In this document: positions 15,824-22,895 of the stretch, in pieces
Position numbering within the stretch: the first letter of the stretch is position 1
Layout: every line of letters begins with the position of its first letter
NCBI RefSeq assembly: GCF_027483985.1
Contig: NZ_JAIXTJ010000008.1
Span: forward strand, 44,876 to 108,875
Length of the DNA: 64,000 bases
Reading direction: 5' to 3'
DNA from: Flavobacterium sp.
GTDB lineage: Bacteria; Bacteroidota; Bacteroidia; Flavobacteriales; Flavobacteriaceae
Notes under the pieces: generated by a model
What the model was told of the DNA's origin: nothing
Seen by the model: the letters and a program-made list of their open reading frames with translations, nothing else
The model's database searches: none
Program-made: the position numbers and the translations under genes

Positions 15824-16954
15824 CTATTTCTTCACAGCAGAACATCCTGCCATTGTTGTTATTTTGATAGCTTCTGTTGGTGCAAGATTTTCGTTTCTGT
15901 TAACTGTTTCTTGAACCACATTTCTTGCGATTTCTTCGTATATTTTTTCTAAAGGTGATGCCGTTTGCAATGCTGCCGGACGACCATAATCTCCAGCTTC
16001 ACGGATGCTCTGCACTAACGGAACTTCTCCTAAGAATGGCACTTGCAAATCTTCTGCGAGATTTTTGGCGCCTTCTTTTCCGAAGATATAATATTTGTTA
16101 TCAGGTAATTCTTCGGGAGTGAAATAGGCCATATTTTCGATAATTCCTAAAACTGGCACATTGATAGCATCACTTTGGAACATTGAAACACCTTTTCGAG
16201 CATCAGCCAAAGCTACATTTTGAGGTGTACTTACCACAACCGCACCTGTTATTGGTAAAGCTTGCATAATTGATAAGTGAATATCACCTGTTCCTGGAGG
16301 CAAATCGATTAACATAAAATCTAATTGTCCCCAATCGGCATCAAAAATCATTTGGTTTAATGCTTTTGCAGCCATTGGTCCACGCCAAATACCAGCTTGA
16401 CTTGGAGAAGTGAAAAATCCGATAGAAAGCAATTTTATTTCATAACTTTCGATGGGTTTCATTTTAGACTTTCCGTCCACTTCTATAGAAATTGGTTTTT
16501 CGTTTTCTACATCAAACATTATGGGCATACTTGGACCGTAAATATCGGCATCAAGAACACCAACTTTGAATCCCATTTTGGCTAAAGTAACAGCTAAATT
16601 GGCAGTTGTTGTAGATTTTCCAACGCCACCTTTACCTGAAGCTACCGCAATAATATTGCTGATTCCAGGAATAGATTTACCTTTAATTTCGTTTGGATTT
16701 TCTTTAGCTTCTACTTTGATATTTACTTTCACAACAGCATCTGGAGAGAATTGTTCGTGAATTAGTTTTTTAATATCGTCTTCAGCTCTTTTTTTGATGT
16801 GCATTGCTGGAGTTGAAATCAACAAATCAACTACAACTTCATCGCCAAAAGTGATTACATTTTGAACCGCACCACTTTCGACCATATTTTTTCCTTCACC
16901 AGCAATAGTAATTGTTTCTAATGCTTTTAGGATTTCTTTTCTATCTAACTTCAT
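15824..16954 (-). CDS. mrp: Mrp/ApbC-family iron-sulfur carrier P-loop ATPase
   Basis: A 376-residue protein. The N-terminal MIP18/DUF59 domain (about 1-85) is followed by a deviant Walker A, SGKGGVGKSTTT (106-117), and a Walker B region, MLIDLPPGTGD. The family loads and transfers Fe-S clusters. The CxxC usually found after NMAYF is replaced here by a segment reading FTPEELPDNKYYIF. Only one late cysteine remains (MAGCSAVKK). That form appears common in Bacteroidota, from memory. It is co-oriented with the NifU-like gene, supporting a joint Fe-S role. Confidence 0.93.
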   Translation of the reverse strand: MKLDRKEILKALETITIAGEGKNMVESGAVQNVITFGDEVVVDLLISTPAMHIKKRAEDDIKKLIHEQFSPDAVVKVNIKVEAKENPNEIKGKSIPGISNIIAVASGKGGVGKSTTTANLAVTLAKMGFKVGVLDADIYGPSMPIMFDVENEKPISIEVDGKSKMKPIESYEIKLLSIGFFTSPSQAGIWRGPMAAKALNQMIFDADWGQLDFMLIDLPPGTGDIHLSIMQALPITGAVVVSTPQNVALADARKGVSMFQSDAINVPVLGIIENMAYFTPEELPDNKYYIFGKEGAKNLAEDLQVPFLGEVPLVQSIREAGDYGRPAALQTASPLEKIYEEIARNVVQETVNRNENLAPTEAIKITTMAGCSAVKK

Positions 16955-17150
16955 CTTCTTGTTTAAAAGTTTATGAGTTTAAAAGTTTAAAAGCTGTTTG
17001 ACTTTTTATTTAAACTAAATATGAATTGCAAAGATAGTAAGAAGTTTAAAAGTATGATAATAACAAGCTTTAAAGTTTTGTTATAATGAGATAGTTGGAT
17101 TCTATTGTTTTTTGTAATTAGTTGTAAATTTTTCAAAAATTAGGAAATAA

Positions 17151-17474
17151 TTAAACGTCCATTTCCGGCATCCAAAAATATTTTTCAAAATCTACAATTT
17201 GATTGTCAATCACTTCAATTCCTTCGTTTTCTAAAAGTTGTTGCATTAAATTGGTTCCACCGAAATGATGTTTGCCAGAGAGCAATCCGTTTCTATTAAC
17301 AACACGATGTGCTGGAACATCTTCACGATTATGACTAGCATTCATTGCCCAACCTACCATCCTTGCAGAACGTGCTGTTCCCAATGCTTTGGCAATAGCG
17401 CCATAAGAAGTTACTTTTCCTTCGGGAATTTGTTTAACGATTTCATAAACGCGTTCAAAGAAATTGTCTTCCAT
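17151..17474 (-). CDS. alkyltransferase-like protein (MGMT family, no active cysteine)
   Basis: A 107-residue protein with the MGMT DNA-binding domain: IPEGKVTSYGAIAKALG (helix-turn-helix) and ARMVGWAMN. The active-site motif PCHRV reads PAHRV, so the alkyl-accepting cysteine is an alanine. This marks the alkyltransferase-like (Atl) group, which binds O6-alkylguanine and hands it to nucleotide excision repair. The start overlaps the LysE gene stop by one base (TAATG), so the pair is translationally coupled. Confidence 0.9.
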   Translation of the reverse strand: MEDNFFERVYEIVKQIPEGKVTSYGAIAKALGTARSARMVGWAMNASHNREDVPAHRVVNRNGLLSGKHHFGGTNLMQQLLENEGIEVIDNQIVDFEKYFWMPEMDV

Positions 17475-18109
17475 TACAGATGATACTTTATAACATTGTA
17501 TAAGGTAAATAATGCTACAATTCCGGTAATGATTCCGATGATTTTATTCATGTTTTGCATAAAATAATCGGTTTTAGATTTCATTTTAGTAAAAAACAAA
17601 ACATATAAATAGAATACCAAAAATGATCCTAAAACAACACCAAAAACCAAACTATAAATCGATAACGAATTGAAAGTAAAAATATTATAAGAAGCTAAAG
17701 TCACACTAACAAAAACATAATATGGAATAGGAAAAAAGTTAATTGCAGAAATTAACATTCCCATAAAAAAACGACTTCTTTTGCTTTTTAAATGCAATGA
17801 ATCTGCCGCTTTTAGTTTAGGTTTTTTTGCAAAAAATAAAAAGTAAATAGATAATATTGAAAAGATAACCAAACCAATTTCACGCAATAAAACCACAATC
17901 TCTTGATGGCTATTTATATATTGAGCAAAAATTACCGAAATATAAGTTTGAAAAAAGATAATAATCAATGCTCCGAGAACAAAAACCATTGCGCGTTTTC
18001 TTCCGTCGGTAAAATCAACTTTGGCAGCAGTCATATTTATTAATCCTGGTGGAAGGATCCCTATAACAGCAGCGATAAATCCCGATAAGAGTGGAAGGAT
18101 GATGTTCAT
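17474..18109 (-). CDS. LysE-family transporter
   Basis: A 211-residue membrane protein with about six helices. The first helix is followed by GILPPGLINMTAAKVDFTDG, the LysE/RhtB-type opening with a proline in helix 1. Family members export amino acids. The substrate is unknown here. It is translationally coupled to the downstream Atl gene and separated from trmB by a short array of 7-bp repeats. Confidence 0.85.
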   Translation of the reverse strand: MNIILPLLSGFIAAVIGILPPGLINMTAAKVDFTDGRKRAMVFVLGALIIIFFQTYISVIFAQYINSHQEIVVLLREIGLVIFSILSIYFLFFAKKPKLKAADSLHLKSKRSRFFMGMLISAINFFPIPYYVFVSVTLASYNIFTFNSLSIYSLVFGVVLGSFLVFYLYVLFFTKMKSKTDYFMQNMNKIIGIITGIVALFTLYNVIKYHL

Positions 18110-18121
18110 GTTATCATTTTA

Positions 18122-18146
18122 CAGTTCTCAGTTTTCAGTTTTCAGT
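18122..18146. repeat. 7-bp tandem array (CAGTTTT)
   Basis: CAGTTCT, CAGTTTT, CAGTTTT and CAGTG in succession between the LysE gene and trmB. The same unit occurs at 15748. Confidence 0.65.
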
Positions 18147-18179
18147 GTTTTCAAAACAGATAACTGACAACAGACAACA

Positions 18180-18857
18180 CTACTTTTTAATTTTAAAACG
18201 AATATACGTAATTGCTTTGTTAATTTCCAAATATTGTTTTTCGTAAAATGTTTGAATTTCAGTCACTTCGCTTGTCGCACCTTCATTTTTATATACATTA
18301 TGATTAGCGTATAAAACTTCGTGACCTTCACCATGTAAAAGACCTAAAGTATAACCGTGCATAAACTCAGAATCGGTTTTAAGATTAACAACACCATCAG
18401 GTTTCAAGATTCTTTTGTATAATTTCAAAAACTCTGAATTGGTCATTCGGTGTTTGGTACGCTTATATTTTATTTGTGGATCAGGAAATGTTATCCAAAT
18501 TTCAGACACTTCACCGTCGGCAAAAATATGATTGATTAATTCAATTTGAGTTCTAACAAAAGCCACATTATGCATTCCATCATCAACAGCTGTTTTAGCA
18601 CCACGCCAAAATCTTGCTCCTTTTATGTCAATACCTACAAAGTTTTTTTCGGGATAGCGTTCGGCCAAACCAACAGAATATTCGCCTTTTCCGCAACCTA
18701 ATTCAATGATTATTGGGTTATCATTTTTAAAGAAATCACTATTCCATTTTCCTAATAACGGAAACTCATTTCCTACGACTTCTTCTCTTGTTGGTTGAAA
18801 AACGTTGTTGAATGTTTCGTTTTCCTTGAATCTTTTTAACTTATTTTTACTTCCCAC
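18180..18857 (-). CDS. trmB: tRNA (guanine46-N7)-methyltransferase
   Basis: A 225-residue TrmB. SAM-binding motif ELGCGKGEYSVGLA (about 52-65), FVGIDIKG acidic loop, and WITFPDPQIKYKRTKHRM, the TrmB signature. It methylates G46 of tRNAs. The start is GTG at 18857. The resulting MGSKNKLKRFKENETF matches the conserved N-terminus, and no ATG fits better. Confidence 0.96.
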   Translation of the reverse strand: MGSKNKLKRFKENETFNNVFQPTREEVVGNEFPLLGKWNSDFFKNDNPIIIELGCGKGEYSVGLAERYPEKNFVGIDIKGARFWRGAKTAVDDGMHNVAFVRTQIELINHIFADGEVSEIWITFPDPQIKYKRTKHRMTNSEFLKLYKRILKPDGVVNLKTDSEFMHGYTLGLLHGEGHEVLYANHNVYKNEGATSEVTEIQTFYEKQYLEINKAITYIRFKIKK

Positions 18858-18955
18858 GTTTCTCTAAAATATTTTGGCAAAATTAAGCAAATAATATCCA
18901 ACACAAATAAAGTTTTGATAATGTTTATGTAACCTTAACAATACAGCTGTTGGCC

Positions 18956-18963
18956 TATTTTTG
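18956..18963 (+). promoter_or_regulatory. -7-like element before the LpxH-like gene
   Basis: TATTTTTG fits TAnnTTTG and lies 107 bp before the ATG at 19070. A 15-bp palindrome (18992-19006, TACAAA-TAC-TTTGTA) sits in the leader between them and could be a regulator site. Confidence 0.4.
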
Positions 18964-19069
18964 TAGAAACTATAAATTTTGAAATCGCAACTACAAATAC
19001 TTTGTAAAACAAATACTTATAAATCAATGCGATTGCATATGTTACCTCTAAAAAATATCCTTTGAACAT

Positions 19070-19888
19070 ATGAAAAAAAGAAAAGTTGAAGTTGTGGTAA
19101 TTTCTGATGTTCATTTGGGAACTTATGGATGTCACGCTAAAGAACTATTGCAATATTTATCTGAAATCAAACCAAAAATACTTATCCTTAACGGAGACAT
19201 TATTGATATTTGGCAATTTAGAAAGTCTTATTTTCCGGCAAGTCACTTAAAAGTAATCAAAAAAATCATTTCGTTAAGTTCGAAAGGTACCAAGGTTTAT
19301 TATCTTACTGGAAATCACGACGAATTTTTAAGAAAATTTACCGATTTGCATTTAGGAAATTTAAGTCTGCTTAATAAATTAGTACTAAATTTAGATGGAA
19401 AAAAAGCTTGGATTTTTCACGGAGATGTTTTTGATGCTTCGATAAACCACGCAAAATGGCTGGCTAAACTTGGCGGTTGGGGTTATGACATTCTTATTCT
19501 TATCAATCGTTTTCTGAATTGGATTTTAGCTCGAATGAATAAAGAACCTTATTCGCTTTCAAAGAAAATTAAAAATAATGTGAAATCGGCTGTAAAATTT
19601 ATCACTAACTTTGAAACAGTTTGTACTGATTTAGCAATTGAAAATAAGTATGATTATGTAATTTGCGGACACATTCATGAGCCAAAAATAGAGTATATTT
19701 CAAACGAAAAAGGCAACACAATATACCTTAATTCAGGTGATTGGATAGAAAATTTAACTGCTCTAGAATACAACAATAAAAAGTGGAAATTGTATAAGCA
19801 CGCACCAAGTGATCTTATTACTGAAGAAGAACAATTTGAATATGAAAACCAACTTGCTGAACAATTTATCACGTTATTAAAAAACTAA
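19070..19888 (+). CDS. LpxH-like UDP-2,3-diacylglucosamine hydrolase family protein
   Basis: A 272-residue calcineurin-type phosphoesterase. ISDVHLG (Asp13, His15), NGDIID (41-46), GNHDE (81-85), FHGDVFD and CGHIHEP follow in the LpxH/LpxG order. Family members cleave UDP-diacylglucosamine to lipid X in lipid A synthesis. The longer insertion between the HGD and GHIH motifs (with WLAKLGGWGYD) is typical of the peripheral LpxH2-like group, so the exact substrate is unproven. It is 2 bp from the glycosyltransferase gene, suggesting joint envelope work. Confidence 0.85.
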   Translation: MKKRKVEVVVISDVHLGTYGCHAKELLQYLSEIKPKILILNGDIIDIWQFRKSYFPASHLKVIKKIISLSSKGTKVYYLTGNHDEFLRKFTDLHLGNLSLLNKLVLNLDGKKAWIFHGDVFDASINHAKWLAKLGGWGYDILILINRFLNWILARMNKEPYSLSKKIKNNVKSAVKFITNFETVCTDLAIENKYDYVICGHIHEPKIEYISNEKGNTIYLNSGDWIENLTALEYNNKKWKLYKHAPSDLITEEEQFEYENQLAEQFITLLKN

Positions 19889-19890
19889 AA

Positions 19891-20949
19891 ATGAACAAAA
19901 ATATTCTCGTTGCACCTTTAAATTGGGGATTAGGTCACGCTACTCGATGCATTCCGATTATTCGTGAATTAGAAAAAAATGGGTTTACTCCGATTCTAGC
20001 TTCTGATGGTGTAGCTTTAGCTTTATTGAAGAAAGAATTTCCGCATTTAACCGCTTTAGAATTGCCTTCTTACAATATTGAATATGCTAAAAAAGGAGAG
20101 AATTTTAAATGGAAATTGATAAAAAACAGTCCAAAAACTATTAGTGCCATTTTAACAGAAAAGCAATTGGTCAAAAAATGGATAAAAGAACATCAATTAA
20201 TTGGAATTATTTCAGACAATCGATTGGGCGTTCATTCTAAAAAAGTATCATCCGTTTTTATGACACATCAATTGACGGTTTTATCAGGAAAAACGACTTG
20301 GATTTCGAGCAAGTTACATCAGTTTTTTATAAAAAAATTTAACGAATGTTGGGTTCCAGATGTTAACGACATTCCGAATTTGACCGGAAAATTAGGGCAT
20401 TTAAAAAACGCTAACTTAAACATCAAGTATATTGGAGTCTTAAGTAGGTTAGAAAAGAAAGTAGTAGAAAAAAAATATGATCTAATGATTTTACTTTCTG
20501 GTCCTGAACCGCAACGAACTATTCTAGAAGAAAAGTTGATTAAAGAAATAAAAAACACCGATAAAAAAATAGTTTTTGTTAAAGGAAAAGTTGAAAAAGA
20601 ACAAAAGTTAGAACAAATCGAAAATGTTTCTTATTACAACTTTATGCAATCGGAAGCGCTTGAAAAAACGTTTAACGAAAGTGAAATAGTACTTTGTCGA
20701 TCAGGATATACAACCGTTATGGATTTGTGTAAATTAGAGAAAAAAGCTTTTTTTATTCCAACACCAGGACAATTTGAACAAGAATATTTAGCAAAAAAAT
20801 ACAAGAAAGAAGGTTTGGTTCCTTATTCAAGACAAGACCGATTTAAATTAGATGATTTATTAGCCGTTACGCTATATTCCGGATTACCAAAAATGGAATC
20901 GAATACAGTTAATTGGAAACAATTATTCCTTCTTTTCGAGCGTAAATGA
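19891..20949 (+). CDS. MurG-like glycosyltransferase
   Basis: A 352-residue GT-B protein. GLGHATR (13-19) is the donor-side glycine loop, as in MurG and MGD synthases. The C-terminal half ends with SGYTTVMDLCKLEKKAFFIP, the region of GT28-type nucleotide-sugar binding (compare xRSGxxTvmE), followed by TPGQFEQEYLAKKY. The family's exact acceptor is unknown. It follows the LpxH-like gene by 2 bp, an operon that suggests envelope glycolipid synthesis. Its last 27 bases overlap the 3' end of the convergent sensor kinase gene. Confidence 0.82.
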   Translation: MNKNILVAPLNWGLGHATRCIPIIRELEKNGFTPILASDGVALALLKKEFPHLTALELPSYNIEYAKKGENFKWKLIKNSPKTISAILTEKQLVKKWIKEHQLIGIISDNRLGVHSKKVSSVFMTHQLTVLSGKTTWISSKLHQFFIKKFNECWVPDVNDIPNLTGKLGHLKNANLNIKYIGVLSRLEKKVVEKKYDLMILLSGPEPQRTILEEKLIKEIKNTDKKIVFVKGKVEKEQKLEQIENVSYYNFMQSEALEKTFNESEIVLCRSGYTTVMDLCKLEKKAFFIPTPGQFEQEYLAKKYKKEGLVPYSRQDRFKLDDLLAVTLYSGLPKMESNTVNWKQLFLLFERK

Positions 20950-21966
20950 AAACTCTGAACCTTTCTTAAACTCACTTTCTACATATATTTTTTCGTCGTG
21001 ACCTTCAATAATATGTTTTACAATTGAAAGTCCTAAACCCGATCCGCCTTCACTGCGGGCACCACTTTTATCTACTCTAAAAAAACGTTCGAAAAGTCTC
21101 GGAATATTGTTTTTCTCAATTCCTTCGCCATCATCGCGAACTCTAACTATAATTTTGTTATTAACCAAATCTTCTATTGAAACTTCGGTAGAGCCGTTTT
21201 CCTTTCCGTACTTTATAGAATTTACTATCAGATTCGTTAACACTTGTTGAATTTTTTCTTGATCAGCAAAAACCTTAATTGGTTTGTTGTATTTTCTATC
21301 AAACATTAAGATAATGTTTTTCTTGTCGGCTTGCATTTCTAGTAAATCAAACACATTTTGAATTAACTCCACAATATTGAATTCGGTAAAATCTAAATTC
21401 AAATCACCCATTTCTAATTTAGAAATCATATCTAAATCTTCCACAATGTAGATTAAACGTTCGACACCTTTTTCAGCTCTTTCAAGATATTTTTTTCTTA
21501 AATCTTTATCTTTCATTCCGCTATCAAGCAAGGTTGAAATATAACCTTGAACGGTAAAAAGAGGTGTTTTAAGCTCGTGTGAAACATTACCCATAAATTC
21601 GCGTCGGTATTCTTCACGCACTTTTAGGTTTTCAATTTCTAATTTTTTATCGGTGGCAAATTTTTTGACTTCTTTAGTCAAAGTCGCCATATCGGTAGTA
21701 ATGGATTGACTTCTTAATGTGGTTGAATCTAATAAGGATACATCATCATATATTTTTTTAACCCTTCTGTAAATAAAATGTTCTACGCGATATTGTAGCA
21801 CAAAAAAGGAAAAAAGCGCAATTGATACTGCAAATGACAAACAAAATAGCCAAGAAAATTCGGTAAACAAAAACTGCAAAACAACAATTAAACCCGTTGA
21901 AAAAAGGGTAATGTAAGAAGTTGAAATAACTGCGAAAGTATATGTTTTTTTGAAAGTCAATCCCAT
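20923..21966 (-). CDS. sensor histidine kinase, PhoR-like
   Basis: A 347-residue kinase. Two membrane helices (about 10-31 and 38-58) are separated by a very short loop, so there is little sensory domain outside. The H-box is FMGNVSHELKTPL (His130), and the catalytic ATP-binding domain shows the N-, G1- and G2-boxes (VNSIKYG, DDGEGI, GGSGLGLSI). It lies 49 bp after its response regulator gene. The same order is seen for PhoB-PhoR. PhoR-like identity is an inference from architecture and context. Confidence 0.9.
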   Translation of the reverse strand: MGLTFKKTYTFAVISTSYITLFSTGLIVVLQFLFTEFSWLFCLSFAVSIALFSFFVLQYRVEHFIYRRVKKIYDDVSLLDSTTLRSQSITTDMATLTKEVKKFATDKKLEIENLKVREEYRREFMGNVSHELKTPLFTVQGYISTLLDSGMKDKDLRKKYLERAEKGVERLIYIVEDLDMISKLEMGDLNLDFTEFNIVELIQNVFDLLEMQADKKNIILMFDRKYNKPIKVFADQEKIQQVLTNLIVNSIKYGKENGSTEVSIEDLVNNKIIVRVRDDGEGIEKNNIPRLFERFFRVDKSGARSEGGSGLGLSIVKHIIEGHDEKIYVESEFKKGSEFSFTLEKKE

Positions 21967-22015
21967 TAGCTTGGTATTTTCGATATCTTATATTTGATAT
22001 TATTTAGAAGATTTT

Positions 22016-22699
22016 TTAAACTTCAAACTTGTAACCAACACCTTTTATTGTCTTGAATAATTCTTCGCCAATTTTCTCACGAAGTTTTCTAATGTGAACA
22101 TCAATGGTTCTGCCACCAACAATTACTTCATTGCCCCAAACTTTATCCAAAATTTCTTCTCTTTTGAATACTTTACCAGGTTTAGAAGCAAGCAAATAAA
22201 ACAATTCAAATTCTTTTCTTGGAAGCACAATCTCGCGTCCTTCCATCATAATTTTATATTCTTCACGATTGATTTCGATGCCTCCAACATTTAAGTTTTC
22301 GCTTAAAACAGTTTCATCTTTTAATCTTCTTAATAACGCTTTTACTTTACTAACAAGTAATTTTGGTTTGATTGGTTTAGCTATATAATCATCTGCGCCA
22401 GCATCAAAACCTGCAACTTGCGAATAATCTTCACTTCTTGCCGTCAGAAACGTGATAATGGTATTACTTAACTCTGGAATTTTTCTTATGTTTTCACAAG
22501 CTTCCATTCCGTCCATTTCGGGCATCATTACATCCATTATAATAAGTTGTGGACGCTCTTTTTTTGCGACAGCAATTGCCTCTCTTCCGTTAGAAGCAGT
22601 AACAATTTTGTACCCTTCTTGTGTAAGGTTATATCCTACAATTTCTAGGATATCTTGCTCATCATCAACCAATAATATCTTTATGTCTTTTTTCTTCAT
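22016..22699 (-). CDS. OmpR/PhoB-family response regulator
   Basis: A 227-residue regulator. The receiver domain (about 1-120) has DDE acidic pocket residues at 12-14, phospho-acceptor Asp56 and a conserved Lys near 108. The winged-helix domain (about 130-227) ends in GGRTIDVHIRKLREKIG and TIKGVGYKFEV. The closest description is PhoB-type. It is divergent from the TonB-dependent receptor gene, and a Pho-box-like repeat lies between them. It is co-transcribed with the kinase gene. Confidence 0.93.
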   Translation of the reverse strand: MKKKDIKILLVDDEQDILEIVGYNLTQEGYKIVTASNGREAIAVAKKERPQLIIMDVMMPEMDGMEACENIRKIPELSNTIITFLTARSEDYSQVAGFDAGADDYIAKPIKPKLLVSKVKALLRRLKDETVLSENLNVGGIEINREEYKIMMEGREIVLPRKEFELFYLLASKPGKVFKREEILDKVWGNEVIVGGRTIDVHIRKLREKIGEELFKTIKGVGYKFEV

Positions 22700-22771
22700 A
22701 AAGCAAAAATTTTAACTGTTTTGCGATGTAAATATAACATAATATCAGTAATTAAATCTTATTAAAATTGA

Positions 22772-22797
22772 GTTAACTGTAATTTAATCTGTTAACA
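22772..22797. promoter_or_regulatory. candidate PhoB-type operator
   Basis: The divergent region holds CTGTAAT (22777-22783) and CTGTTAA (22789-22795), a direct repeat 12 bp apart that resembles the Pho box CTGTCAT-N4-CTGTCAT with one extra spacer base. GTTAAC is also repeated at 22772 and 22791. The site lies between the response regulator and TonB receptor genes. Binding is inferred. Confidence 0.45.
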
Positions 22798-22840
22798 TTT
22801 AGATAATAATTACAAAACCTAAAGATAAATTGCAAGTAAC

Positions 22841-22869
22841 TTGAACTTTACATTGTAGAGGTTTCTTTG
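22841..22869 (+). promoter_or_regulatory. promoter of the TonB-dependent receptor gene
   Basis: TTG (22841-22843), an 18-nt spacer and TTTCTTTG (22862-22869, one mismatch to TAnnTTTG), followed by the ATG 27 bp on. The Pho-box-like repeat lies about 45 bp upstream of the -33 box. Confidence 0.55.
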
Positions 22870-22895
22870 CATCAAATTTATAACTAAACACAACA

